Notes: generated by a model from the letters alone, not told the origin. DNA of 64,000 bases from Alkalinema sp. FACHB-956 (GCF_014697025.1 NZ_JACJRC010000008.1:62001-126000), one strand, 5' to 3'. Positions 40,501-47,177 are shown, counted from the first letter of the stretch. A program made the numbers and translations.

Positions 40501-41641
40501 CGGCGGCAGCGATCGCGATTTAATCTACGGGGATGACTTGACGCTCTACAGTCCCTTCCTAGTTCGATCGCCCAGTCAAATTGCAACGTTAGGCAGCACT
40601 GTTAATGCCCTCAAACAGGTACTTGGTCAGTTAGGAACTAGCTTGAATGCCAAGTTATTGAATGTTCCTAGCGCCTTACCGAATACCACGCTGTCCTGGA
40701 AAAATGATGTGATTCGCGGTGGCAATGGAGATGATTCTATTTTTGGCGGCGATGCCATGATGTTTGCGCCGTTGTTGAATAACTTTGATTACAACTTTGG
40801 TGATTTCTGGCGTTATGGCTATCGTCCTGTGAATAAAGCAGTACGACCTACCTTCCAAGAATTTGACTGGTATTTGAATAATGACAATATTCAGGGTGAT
40901 GATGGTCATGACTTTATGATTGGTGGCTATGCCAACTTAATTAGCCCGATCGTCACGCAAACTCCTACCACTGCGGATCAGGTTGTCAAATTCCGTAGCA
41001 GTTTGAATACCCTCATTGCAGATATTGAGAATGTCTGGATTCGGGAATTACATAACCGCACCTACGGCATTGATTACGCAAATCGTAACCGTAGCAATCA
41101 GTTAGTAGCTGGGAATACCATGATGAATGGTGGTAATGGCAATGATGTCATGATTGGGGATAATGCATCCATTCGTCTACCTATCCTGAATGGACAGGTC
41201 AGCCTGGGAATCCAGATTCAAGGCGGTGATTTGGATGTCACAGAGGAAGGTCACAATTTCTTTGGTAAGCTGCCCCACGCCTATGACACGCAAAATCGTA
41301 ATCTCGATAGTGGATTTGGCCAAGACCAAATGTTTGGCGGCAGTGGTACGGATGTCATGCTGGGTGAGCAGTTCTTTGATTGGCTCTACGGTCAGGAAAA
41401 TTATGATTATCTGTTTGCAGGTCGCGGCATTGATTTTGTGGATGGGGGAAGTGATAGCGATAACCTGATTCGCTACTATGCCAATCCCAGCCCCGATGAT
41501 GTCACCGCGATTACGCCCTACATTCGACCCAAGTTGCAATTACTCTTAAGCCCCCACCTATTGCAATATTTCCAAGAAATTGCCGCGAATCGCAACACCT
41601 TAGCTTTAGACGGGGAATTGCTGATGCAGTATCCCAATTAG
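31580..41641 (+). CDS. giant DUF4347 / RTX-repeat / FG-GAP surface or secreted protein (3353 aa)
   Basis: Domains in order: DUF4347 at residues about 38-195 (SLVFIDGG, HIVSHGNVGRLKLG, IFLYGCDVAQGDLG). Then about 750 residues of non-repetitive beta-rich sequence with EF-hand-like Ca sites (DPNSDGRLTASEL near 415, DLDGNGTVTLLEF near 539). RTX nonapeptides (GGxGxDxLx) run from about 950 to 2175, arranged as 60-100-residue super-units ending ILLGDNG. Six FG-GAP/VCBS-type repeats of about 50 residues (W..AG..D.NGDGK.D..WRH) occupy about 2180-2478. More RTX units continue to about 3290, then a short C-terminal tail. There is no N-terminal signal peptide, which suits type I secretion; no ABC/HlyD/TolC genes adjoin. 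Start is the ATG at 31580, with only a weak upstream CGGA. Probable Ca-dependent exoprotein or adhesin. Confidence 0.9.
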   Translation: MNPDFFAAASAIAPLTDHLSLSTSPLDLPPFSGATTGRSLVFIDGGVENYQQLLTGLNAGSSAYFIDPQQNGIDQISQVLAGLSDVAAIHIVSHGNVGRLKLGNADLSGDTLGLYADRLHQWATHLTEDADIFLYGCDVAQGDLGTTFVQQWATLTGADIAASNNLTGNSDLGGDWTLEVNTGAIATNLAFQSTTLTQYQNTLLTPISTAEYNSFKAGVNDFLALAQTGIDTIAFAQRLPLVGSQLASTAKFFQTLKNDLATAWATLEAIPVADLDSEDIRSTIATALAPYLPSGVTVTENASQVVFNLDLSRVVNSNLDFDLGLDAIGLSVGSSGNINTQLGYTLPLKFGVDLTSSEFFVDTSALNELAIGLTVTTPGLSATGRLGFLQVNVAGQDSQGNATNFAGQFQVDLRDPNSDGRLTASELAGLSATQLLSSKLQANADLNLGLTTSFGGSAAFPSLKADLNIDWAFDPNNLNLLPTAAFNNARLNLGEFFSEFVNPIFSEIQKVLKPIQPVFDVLNTRMPVLSDIGPLRDIYDLDGNGTVTLLEFVGKSSGNESAAKFLSAVTQIAQFINSIPTGVGDVYIPLGNLRLNDSPTADLRTAGLLNSLNLNNASLVDDLTNLLPGVDNATRNILNNFKSSTSNANFSGGLAFPLLQNPTTALGLLLGRNVSLFTLDLPALGTNFNVSQFFPILGPLGVRLSGSFDFQADFNFGYDTEGFKQFATALDGGSIDPSLIFNGFYISDTASPDGNGPDIPEVKINASVQASGEINVIVAAAGVGGGLFATVNLDLRDRDPATGNSVPYADGKIRLDELGKNFAANGPLGIFTASGKLTAGLNAYIKVGVDLPFVGFVGWQDSFDIATATLLDFDTDTSKLAPNPVLAEFDPTLGANVLRLNMGPNAAARLAGNLDDANETFKVTRSADGSKLLVTAFGYTQEFDASTVAKIYAEGGAGDDVIDIAEDVAIPAELWGDFNPARNPGRSEFGNDKIFAGGAAAILHGGAGNDELTARSGDSQLFGEAGNDKLFGGTGNDTMLGGEGDDRLYANDGNDTLEGNQGDDYLEAGKGNDTVYGGDGNDRIKGGDGNDTLYGNDGTDIIEAGQGDDTAYGGAGNDYILDEGEIVIVNSTDSPSLPPGGPVLDNVVVKNKPGLLIQVNLSAGGGNDTFYGETGNDVLFGQAGVDILYGQEGDDWLDGGADRDFLLGDLGSVDRATETVTLTPGSGGNDKLFGGSGNDELYGQAGDDELYGQSGDDVLIGGLGNDLADGGADRDWVLGDEGSVNRTTNTVTLGAGNGNDMLFGGSGNDDLYGQLGDDLLFGDSAQIVSVNGSTERVESIDTTNGGNDRLFGGLGRDVLLGGTGDDRLFGSDETYSEVGAANLLFGDNGAVLRRKSDLFITEVASTNPANGGRDEIQAQISDVIVGGSGGLDAPGLGGDRLFGSTGNDIILGDNGRVVRRNDGQVDRIDLLFNDQGGDDLIEGRAGSDILLGGGGNDRIIGGSQIANASDGVDYIFGGGGDDAIAGGNATITDNANPAARVITNLDSSAIVNWLFGDYGLLTFIGIGDDLNSRLGFKVLDYFAATLTKAQSILGEAEGNDRIVGNLGADPLFGGGGNDTISGGENDDRILADYGVIELTNGSPTRLASTEPSVGGNDIVEGSNGKDWIIGGAGNEINLDGSSGQDIILGDNGEILINNGIVTQTRSTNPEFGGNDVINGGNQSDIIIGGSGNDQMDGGADEASDILLGDNGIVYGNTANPNTANDIVSTDPTFGGRDQISGGAGDDIILGGSGGGDIAGQLGDTILGGLGDDILLGDGGRITRNSNNEVEKIETLFPSNGGNDIINGNEGRDIALGGAGDDTISGDAGNDILLGDQGVVDFSLDEDLETLDVIRSIDPSLGGKDTIFGNDGDDIAFGGANDDTIDGNNGNDILLGDNGKITLDSNQFITQITTTDGQIGGNDRIKGSAGNDRVLGGFGNDDLQGNAGEDILLGDNGTLEYALDNNPETLDLIATIDPEFGGNDVIQGNDDRDIALGGAQNDTINGNGGDDILLGDNGRITYSNGKIRLIETTDPTIGGQDNIFGDDGNDIILGGAEADYLRGNHGNDTILGDHGKLDYAYAGDDKVAADSNLDTLDFVTTTHPTLGGNDLIFGDRGSDNLLGGTGSDRIYGDEGLDTLDEEWQVVGNADLNGDGANDLLWRNQITGQNLLWVTRDGKFSEAVPLPDVNDLSWQVAGIFDLNGDGKKDILWRHSNGTLVAWKMNGITYDSGYWFNNSPDSNWQLLSIADLAGNGTPYFVWRHITGPMVLWQIQNFQRVNGFTLAYAPDASWQVEKIADVTNDGKADLVWRHTAANLVVIWAMDRDKVINSNVFTHVTDSNWMIAGFADFNKDGKTDWLWRHRISGGAVIWQMNGVNLIGGQVFNNAPALSWQIASLSDYTGDGQADVVWRHQALGLTAFWQLEGANLKQGWFLPHADEKVFDSTSADLILGDHGKFYPALLRDRNYVSIDTAANQGGGNDILFGNQGDDTILGQQGQDIIYGGSGEDDILGGHNVRGGADGDDQVDGGANSDVVLGDNGQITRRPLANGSWQKYPAPFADTIRDVIRFDDVDRVGGNDTLRGSAGDDILQGQRGNDWIDGGKGDDELIGQLGNDFLLGRSGQDFALGDTGIILRDYNPDGTPRLNRNQSWHRDALLLDVANLVDSYNLNAIPNSAFQDANIDSLLFTAANGQGGVDSQVQALSFFDDGHDYLDGGTGDDSLFGQRGNDSMFGGEGNDYAEGNAGDDTIEGGSGDDFIVGDNATNIAPFNRELPTVFRGIHLIQQGTGLNFELGEFGTIVIPNLSLHPQTNDGLLTTVSLTEPITFDTAPQAPISPLMRNGKTWRPLISLIPNLTHHLDLLSGNDRLSDVSGNNTLIGDNYASFLPLRTGNAEVDNNLDDLDTLMHHVTYDLHDLELTLRNGQPKQTLSMANDQIFGGSDRDLIYGDDLTLYSPFLVRSPSQIATLGSTVNALKQVLGQLGTSLNAKLLNVPSALPNTTLSWKNDVIRGGNGDDSIFGGDAMMFAPLLNNFDYNFGDFWRYGYRPVNKAVRPTFQEFDWYLNNDNIQGDDGHDFMIGGYANLISPIVTQTPTTADQVVKFRSSLNTLIADIENVWIRELHNRTYGIDYANRNRSNQLVAGNTMMNGGNGNDVMIGDNASIRLPILNGQVSLGIQIQGGDLDVTEEGHNFFGKLPHAYDTQNRNLDSGFGQDQMFGGSGTDVMLGEQFFDWLYGQENYDYLFAGRGIDFVDGGSDSDNLIRYYANPSPDDVTAITPYIRPKLQLLLSPHLLQYFQEIAANRNTLALDGELLMQYPN
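38121..39014 (+). other. FG-GAP/VCBS propeller module inserted in the RTX region
   Basis: Six repeats, each starting WQV, WQL, WMI or similar, with a NGDG-like Ca loop and a WRH end, encode a probable six- or seven-blade beta-propeller. The flanking RTX sequence (YGDEGLDT before, SADLILGDHGKF after) would join as one normal super-unit if the module were removed. No CGATCG occurs from about 38084 to 39081, although the site is common on both sides. Confidence 0.8.
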
Positions 41642-41730
41642 ATCTCAGGTGGCTTGCAAGTTTGCTAGTTTTCAAGGTTTCAATTTCAGAGTGCAGATCA
41701 CCAAAATGAACGATCGAGGAGAAGATTGAA

Positions 41731-43389
41731 ATGAAGGAAATCACATTGGGTGTAGCAGTAACCTTAACCGCAACGTTAACGTCAATGATGGGTGCCCAGG
41801 CCGCCCAAGCACAGGAAACATCAGAATCGATCGATCGTCCCGAATCTGACTTGTCTTCGGAGGTTATGCCAGTGCAAACTAAGCGCTCCAATGTATCTAA
41901 TGGGGTGTTAGCGCAGCCTTCCCAGCAGATTGCCCGTGCGACGGTGGAAGTTGCAGAACCCACGATCGAATTTTCAGCGGAAACGCCTGCACCGATTATT
42001 GCCCTTGCCGATAAACCAACGACAACAGTTGAGTCACTAACGCCTCAATCATCGCTCAAAACAACGTCAGTCATTCCAGAAAAAGTAGTAACCTCAGCAA
42101 CAGCAGGAGTCCCCGATCGTGCGGCCCTATCTACGACTGCTACTGCCGTTACTACTGCTACACCTGCTGCGGCGAGGTCAGTTACCGTCAGTTCCTCGGA
42201 TGCAAAGCCAGTCGCCGCGATCGCGCCTCCCGTCAGAACGGTTTCTCCCTTAGCAACGGATACCTTAGCAACGGGTAATCCATCCATGGCGTCGATCGGA
42301 ACTAGAGCCAATCCCACGGTCACTGCTCCGCCGGAACCGACTGTGATTGCAGATAGCGTCCAGGAGAAAATTCAACAACTTGAACAGCAACAACTGAAAT
42401 TACAACAAGAGTTAAATCTTCTACGCCAACAGGTTAGTGAGAGTAAAGCCCAAAATTTAGAAATCACCCGTGAAGATTTGCCGGAAGGATTAACGGTCAC
42501 GGGGCAAGCACTGTTCCTCAAGCCGCGTAATAGTAATATTATGGATTTCGCGCGGGTGAACGATTCGTTCAATACCGCAGTGGGTGGACGGTTGGCGACG
42601 GTGGACTATGACCAATCTACTGCTTGGCGAGTTGGGGTGAACTATGCTCCCAAACCGAGTCCTTGGGAATTGGGTGCCACCTATACGTTCTTCAGTGCTG
42701 ATGACCAAGCTACGGCTACGGAACCGCTTCGGACGGATGGAACCCCTGGCCGTTTGCTAGCCACCTACGCCCACCCATTCCAAAATCAACGGGCAGCTAG
42801 TGCCAGCGCAGAAGCCAACTTAGACTACGATCTCGTAGATCTGGACGTTGCCTACAATTTGCGGCCTAGCAAAAATTTGAATATTAAACTCTTTACTGGA
42901 TTGCAAATTGCCAATCTCGATCAGGCTATGGCGATTCGCTATGACGGTCAAGATTTTTCTCCTAATGGTGGCACAGTGAATTTGGTGAATGACTTCGATG
43001 GAATTGGTCCAAAATTGGGGGCAGAAATGCGTCTGATGCTGGGTAGTGGGTTTAGTGTGTATGGTCGGGGTTCGGCTGCCCTCCTGTTTGGGAATGCAAA
43101 ATTCCGTTATCAGGAAACCTTTGGTTCAGAAACGGTGGCGGATTTGAATTTCGATCGTAAACAAACGCTCCCAACGGTCAATTTTGCGGTGGGGGTAGAT
43201 TGGACGAGCCAACTGAGCAAGACGGCTAAACTCTCGATCGGGGCGGGCTATGAATATCAGCATTGGTTTAATGCCACCCGTGATATTCGCTTTGTGGACG
43301 ATGCCAGTCCAGCCATTTTTGCTGAACGTCAAGGAGACCTCAGTATGCAAGGCTTCTTTGTCAAGGCGGGCATATCCTTTGTGTTCTAA
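41731..43389 (+). CDS. Lpg1974-type pore-forming outer-membrane barrel protein
   Basis: A 552-residue outer-membrane protein. Residues 1-29 are a signal peptide (MKEITLGVAVTLTATLTSMM then AQAAQAQE). Residues about 30-205 are Ala/Thr/Val-rich low complexity. Residues about 210-250 form a coiled coil (QQLEQQQLKLQQELNLLRQQ). The barrel is residues about 260-552: it opens LPEGLTVTGQALFLKPRNS, contains WRVGVNYAPKPSPWELGATY and KLGAEMRLMLGSG, and ends GFFVKAGISFVF with the terminal Phe expected for BAM insertion. This fits the Lpg1974 (Legionella OMP) family. It follows the giant gene by 89 nt, so a shared transcript is possible. Confidence 0.87.
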   Translation: MKEITLGVAVTLTATLTSMMGAQAAQAQETSESIDRPESDLSSEVMPVQTKRSNVSNGVLAQPSQQIARATVEVAEPTIEFSAETPAPIIALADKPTTTVESLTPQSSLKTTSVIPEKVVTSATAGVPDRAALSTTATAVTTATPAAARSVTVSSSDAKPVAAIAPPVRTVSPLATDTLATGNPSMASIGTRANPTVTAPPEPTVIADSVQEKIQQLEQQQLKLQQELNLLRQQVSESKAQNLEITREDLPEGLTVTGQALFLKPRNSNIMDFARVNDSFNTAVGGRLATVDYDQSTAWRVGVNYAPKPSPWELGATYTFFSADDQATATEPLRTDGTPGRLLATYAHPFQNQRAASASAEANLDYDLVDLDVAYNLRPSKNLNIKLFTGLQIANLDQAMAIRYDGQDFSPNGGTVNLVNDFDGIGPKLGAEMRLMLGSGFSVYGRGSAALLFGNAKFRYQETFGSETVADLNFDRKQTLPTVNFAVGVDWTSQLSKTAKLSIGAGYEYQHWFNATRDIRFVDDASPAIFAERQGDLSMQGFFVKAGISFVF

Positions 43390-43441
43390 TCGCGTGGTTT
43401 GATCGCAAACTCATTCTTTCAAAGACAATACTGGTAGAGAA

Positions 43442-43501
43442 AATCTTTTCAACAAAAATCTTTTCAACAAGAATCCTTTCCACGAGAATCCTTTCCACGA
43501 G
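43442..43501. repeat. 15-nt tandem repeat, four copies
   Basis: AATCTTTTCAACAAA/G twice, then AATCCTTTCCACGAG twice, directly before the gamma-glutamylcyclotransferase gene. The two pairs suggest two rounds of duplication. Confidence 0.93.
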
Positions 43502-43567
43502 AATAGCGGATTAAGAAGCTATGGAGAAATATCCAGGCTTCTTTTGCGATCGCATTCCTCTAAAACA

Positions 43568-44134
43568 ATGCTGAACCCGTCTGCTATCAACGTTTTTGTC
43601 TACGGCACGCTTAAACCAGGGCACGCGGCCTACGATCGCTTCTGCGCCGGAAAAACGATCGCAGAGGTTGCCGCGATCGTGCCAGGTCGTCTCTATCATC
43701 TCCCTTTGGGTTATCCTGCCATGACTTTAGAACCCACCAGGGAACCGCCAGAACCCACCAGGGAACCGCCGGAAAATGCATCCACACCAGCCGCGATCGC
43801 GGGTTTTCCCGCACCTATTGCTCTACCGATGACTCTACCTGAATTGCTGCTTACTCAAAATGATGGGCAGAGTTGCGTACAGGGGTACTGCTTAACGTTT
43901 CATGACCCCGAGATTTTAGCCGTGCTGGATGACTATGAAAGTCATGATTGGGAAGAGTTGCTGCGATTGTATCCCCAAGCGCCCGACGGCAATGACTATC
44001 AAAGGATCCAGCATCGAGTTTATACCCCGTTGGGACAGCCATTAGATCTAGCCTGGATGTATGTTATGACGCCGACTCAGATCGATCGGCTCCAAGGTGA
44101 ACTGATCCCCAACGGTAACTGGCTCAAGCCCTAG
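43568..44134 (+). CDS. gamma-glutamylcyclotransferase-fold protein (AIG2-like)
   Basis: About 188 residues of the GGCT fold. The substrate loop is NVFVYGTLKPGHAAYDR, and the catalytic Glu lies in ILAVLDDYESHDWEE. Members release 5-oxoproline from gamma-glutamyl compounds or trim other amide-linked groups. Residues about 57-75 contain a duplicated EPTREPP heptapeptide encoded by a 21-nt tandem repeat at about 43730-43771, an insertion that most relatives lack. The ATG at 43568 is preferred (MLNPSAINVFVYGTL); an upstream ATG at 43544 adds eight residues. It ends close to the convergent anti-sigma gene. Confidence 0.88.
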   Translation: MLNPSAINVFVYGTLKPGHAAYDRFCAGKTIAEVAAIVPGRLYHLPLGYPAMTLEPTREPPEPTREPPENASTPAAIAGFPAPIALPMTLPELLLTQNDGQSCVQGYCLTFHDPEILAVLDDYESHDWEELLRLYPQAPDGNDYQRIQHRVYTPLGQPLDLAWMYVMTPTQIDRLQGELIPNGNWLKP

Positions 44135-44178
44135 CCAACGGAGTGAAGGGCTGATGGACGATCAATCATCGTCCCCCT

Positions 44179-44718
44179 CTAGCGGATATCAGCATTTCTC
44201 ACCGAGCCATTGCCGTTATCGTCAGCTACGGCACTCTTGGAAATCACCAATACGGGTTGATCTAAGGCAACCAATAGACCATTGTCGCTGGGAGCCGCAG
44301 GAGAAGATGTCGTTTCTGCCACCGATGGAGATTGGGGAGCAACCTTAGCAACTTCAGTCTTGCCAGTTTTGTTCGCGTTATTGGCCATTTGGGGGCTATA
44401 TCCCATCGGAGTCAGGTTAGAGACCATGGCCACTGCAACCGCAGCCGCAGCCGCCATCCCCCCGCCCCACAGGACAGTTAAACGAGGTCGCCGATCGACC
44501 TTCTGCATGACTTGTTCAATGGTTTGATCAATCGGTTGCACAGGTTGAGGCGCAGGCAACGATTGAAATCCTTGACGGAGCTTGACTAATCGCTGATGGA
44601 GTTGCTGCATCTTGGCATCTTCCGCCAGCCAGCTCTCCACCTGACGCCGCTCATCAGCGGTGACTTCACCGTCTAAGTAAGCACTGAGGAGTTCAAAGCG
44701 ATCGCGCTGGATATTCAT
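44179..44718 (-). CDS. anti-sigma factor, probable SigG partner
   Basis: About 179 residues. The cytoplasmic N-terminal anti-sigma domain is MNIQRDRFELLSAYLDGEVTADERRQVESWL-like, the LSAYLDGE pattern typical of cyanobacterial anti-sigma proteins. It has no CxxC zinc motif, so it is the zinc-free class. A single hydrophobic helix follows (VLWGGGMAAAAAVAVAMVSNL near residues 95-115), then a variable Ser/Pro-rich outer part. The ATG at 44718 is chosen over 44763, which adds 15 poorly conserved residues. It lies 228 nt downstream of sigG in the same direction, the arrangement known for SigG and its antagonist in Anabaena. Confidence 0.82.
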   Translation of the reverse strand: MNIQRDRFELLSAYLDGEVTADERRQVESWLAEDAKMQQLHQRLVKLRQGFQSLPAPQPVQPIDQTIEQVMQKVDRRPRLTVLWGGGMAAAAAVAVAMVSNLTPMGYSPQMANNANKTGKTEVAKVAPQSPSVAETTSSPAAPSDNGLLVALDQPVLVISKSAVADDNGNGSVRNADIR

Positions 44719-44946
44719 CACACCACGACCCGATTCTGGAAATTCATTGGGGGCGGACAGCATAAACTTTTTCGCGGATCAGAAGCTAAACAACAAGTAC
44801 ACAAAATTGATTCTAAACTAGGATGCCCGTTCAGCCCGTTCATCAAGAACCCTCCTAGGAAATTGGGTAATCCATTGGGTAATCCTATGAGTGATTTCTA
44901 GATGTCGTGTAGGGACAACTCATCCTATCAAAGCCCTCTCGAATCT

Positions 44947-45603
44947 TCATCCCTCTAAATAAGGTTGAAGTTGTTCTTGTAGGCGAAGGCGAGCACGGGC
45001 GATGCGAGATTTCACGGTCCCGAGAGAAACTCCAGTGATTTCAGCAATTTCTTCATAGGCCATCCCTTCAATCTCCCGTAGGACAATGGTGGTGCGAAAC
45101 ACCTCCGGTAAATCTGCGATCGCTAGTTTTAGCTGATCATAGAATTCCCGACTGGTCATCTCTTCGACAGGCCCCGGTGCATCGGAGGCAATTTCCCAGT
45201 CCACCTCTCCATCTTCCACGGATAAGGGGGCATCTAGGGATAGGGGGGCCGCATTCCGTTTCCGCTTGCGCAACTCGTCGTAGAACAAGTTAGTGGCAAT
45301 CCGACTCAGCCAACCCCGAAATTTAACGGGTTCTTGCAGTCGCTTGATGTTGCGATAGACACGGATCCAAACTTCCTGGGCTAAGTCCGACCGATCCTGC
45401 CAGTCCGGTGCCAAATGGTACAGTACTTTGTCCACATGGGATTGATGCCGACGCATCAATTCGGCAAACGCAGCTCGCTCTGGGCGATGCCCCGTTTGGC
45501 ATTGCAGCACCAAATCGTAGTTAGAGAGTTTATCGACTTGCACAGACGTTTGAGGAACCATGACCTCAACCGCAGACCAGGACGCAGAAATAGGCTGACT
45601 CAT
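44947..45603 (-). CDS. sigG: group 3 ECF-type RNA polymerase sigma factor SigG
   Basis: A 218-residue extracytoplasmic-function sigma factor. Region 2 reads AFAELMRRHQSHVDKVLYHL followed by RSDLAQEVWIRVYRNIKRL, and region 4 reads EIEGMAYEEIAEITGVSLG followed by TVKSRIARARLRLQEQL. The overall sequence closely follows cyanobacterial SigG, including the LSLDAPLSVEDGEVDWEI linker between regions 2 and 4. In Anabaena and Synechocystis SigG responds to envelope stress. An anti-sigma gene follows it. Confidence 0.9.
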   Translation of the reverse strand: MSQPISASWSAVEVMVPQTSVQVDKLSNYDLVLQCQTGHRPERAAFAELMRRHQSHVDKVLYHLAPDWQDRSDLAQEVWIRVYRNIKRLQEPVKFRGWLSRIATNLFYDELRKRKRNAAPLSLDAPLSVEDGEVDWEIASDAPGPVEEMTSREFYDQLKLAIADLPEVFRTTIVLREIEGMAYEEIAEITGVSLGTVKSRIARARLRLQEQLQPYLEG

Positions 45604-45870
45604 AGGAAGAAACGAGCTACAACACGGTCTTAAAACGACAACGACGGTCTAACGACGGTTTAAAACGTGGATAACGCTTTCTTCTAGTGACCCCACCCCG
45701 ATCCAAAAAGTTCCCGATGGTCTGGCAACTGGCTGATCTGCATCAGCCGCTACCCCCTGTCTGAACTGCTTACCTGAGTCTGAGTTGATTGAATACAGTG
45801 GATTGAAGACAACAGATTGCCGACTCGATCGCGACAGTCTGTACCAGGAATACACCATACATCAGGATAG

Positions 45871-45902
45871 ACGTTCTGGCGCATCGACGTTCTGGCGCAT
45901 CG
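45871..45902. repeat. 16-nt tandem duplication, ACGTTCTGGCGCATCG
   Basis: Two exact copies (45871-45886 and 45887-45902) followed by a partial third, upstream of sigG. Confidence 0.93.
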
Positions 45903-45918
45903 ACGTTTTACCCATAAG

Positions 45919-45943
45919 AAAAGGCACCCTGCGAGGTGCCTTC
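45919..45943 (-). terminator. leftward rho-independent terminator
   Basis: AAGGCACC (45921-45928) pairs with GGTGCCTT (45934-45941). On the minus strand the stem is followed by TTTTCTT. It ends transcription coming from the small membrane protein gene at 46181-46327. Confidence 0.82.
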
Positions 45944-46096
45944 AGTACTGGAAAGATTATTGCTTGAAATCCTTAGAGCACAGGAGATCTGACCATACTG
46001 GTAATTGAACCGAAGCTGACAACCGAGTGAGCCTCGTTGAACTGAATCTTGAATTGAACCGAATCTATAGCTGAAGGAAACGGCTGCATCCTCACC

Positions 46097-46163
46097 CTGT
46101 ATAAAGAGCAGTACTGTATAAAGAGCAGCACTGTGTAGAGAACACACTGTGTAGAGAGCAGCA
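46097..46163. repeat. 17-nt tandem repeat, four copies
   Basis: Four copies of CTGTATAAAGAGCAGCA or the CTGTGTAGAG variant lie just downstream of the 48-residue gene, within its likely 3' untranslated RNA. Confidence 0.92.
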
Positions 46164-46180
46164 CTATCAGGCTGGAAGTG

Positions 46181-46327
46181 CTATGCAGATGGGACTAGGG
46201 TGGGTAACGCAGCCTTGTAGGGTGATAAGGTCACTGCCCCAGCCTTTTGCACGGGCACGGAGGGCAGTTTCATGAGTAAGTAGAGTGAGATGGTCAGGAT
46301 CGTGGCTAGGATAAATTTTTCGACCAT
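46181..46327 (-). CDS. 48-residue single-pass membrane protein
   Basis: Starts MVEKFILATILTISLYLLMK, i.e. one short N-terminal hydrophobic helix, then a polar tail with VTLSPYKAALPTL. The ATG at 46327 has a near-perfect AAAGGAGGG Shine-Dalgarno about 7 nt upstream, the strongest in the area. A hairpin terminator for this strand lies at 45919-45943. Both signs support a real gene. It could be a lipid- or complex-associated small subunit; I do not recognise the family. The frame extends further upstream, but only through AT-rich leader DNA. Confidence 0.65.
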   Translation of the reverse strand: MVEKFILATILTISLYLLMKLPSVPVQKAGAVTLSPYKAALPTLVPSA

Positions 46328-46491
46328 ATGTCTTCCCTCCTTTAACTCTGCATAACAGTAAATGCAGCCTAAACCCAATGGATTCCGTATAAAAAATTCA
46401 TAAGTTTCTTGCTGTTTTGTCAAAATCTTTTTTGTCTAAGTTGCGCTAAGTTTGGAAAGGACTGTCGGGTCACAGGACTGCCCTTGTAGGT

Positions 46492-47064
46492 ATGGTTGTT
46501 AAGGCACAAAAATCAAGTCTGACTCGCCATTTGATGCTGGTATTCATGGTGGGTGGGGTGATCGTTGGATTAGGCCAGCGGGGAGATATCAACCGCTATG
46601 CCCAGGCTCTCCAATCGACGATTCCATCCAATCCAGCCCCGGTTTCCCACAGCCAGGACATGGGGCCTCGTGCCTATGACACGCGCTTAGTGGTGGATCT
46701 GAGCGATCGCGTCGTCTATCTCTACCACCACGACAAAATTAAGGCAAGCTATCGCGTTGCGATCGGTCAAAAAGGCTGGGAAACGCCGACCGGCAATTTT
46801 CGCATTCAGCAAATGATCCCGAATCCCACCTGGCAGCATCCACTCACGGACGAAATTTTTCCACCAGGATTAAAAAATCCCCTCGGCGATCGCTGGATTG
46901 GGTTTGCTGCCGATGCCACGATGAAAATTGGCTTCCATGGCACTCGCGAAGAAAAAACGATTGGGCAGGCGGTTTCCCATGGGTGCCTGCGGATGACGAA
47001 TCGAGATGTGCGGACGCTCTACGATGCAGTCTCCCTGGGAACCTTGGTCACCGTCCGTCCCTAA
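46492..47064 (+). CDS. L,D-transpeptidase (YkuD domain)
   Basis: A 190-residue YkuD enzyme for peptidoglycan 3-3 crosslinks or anchoring. A hydrophobic N-terminal segment (LMLVFMVGGVIVGLG) acts as signal or anchor. The catalytic domain from about residue 62 begins RLVVDLSDRVVYLYHHDK and contains the active-site motif GQAVSHGCLRMTNRDVRTL, with nucleophile Cys and preceding His. GFHGT before it fits the family's substrate strand. It is monocistronic, divergent from the small membrane protein gene. No penicillin-binding protein gene is adjacent. Confidence 0.93.
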   Translation: MVVKAQKSSLTRHLMLVFMVGGVIVGLGQRGDINRYAQALQSTIPSNPAPVSHSQDMGPRAYDTRLVVDLSDRVVYLYHHDKIKASYRVAIGQKGWETPTGNFRIQQMIPNPTWQHPLTDEIFPPGLKNPLGDRWIGFAADATMKIGFHGTREEKTIGQAVSHGCLRMTNRDVRTLYDAVSLGTLVTVRP

Positions 47065-47177
47065 TTGCTGCCCGCAAGCCTTCGATCGTGACGCCGCCTC
47101 GATGATGAGAATCGTCAATGGAAAGGATAAGGGATTGCGTTAGCGCTGGAATCTTCTAGGGCATTCTCCATACATGG

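Larger units (their letters stand above)
45604..46180. other. intergenic region, sigG to the small membrane protein gene
   Basis: A 577-nt gap with two tandem repeat arrays and a leftward terminator (all listed). The promoter of sigG should lie in the left part. No further gene was recognised; short frames here have no ribosome binding sites. Confidence 0.55.

Noticed and set aside
36000-41500. Numerous minus-strand frames rich in Ser, Pro and Leu inside the RTX gene
   Set aside because: They are the reverse reading of glycine/aspartate repeats (GGxGxD) and have no independent signals.
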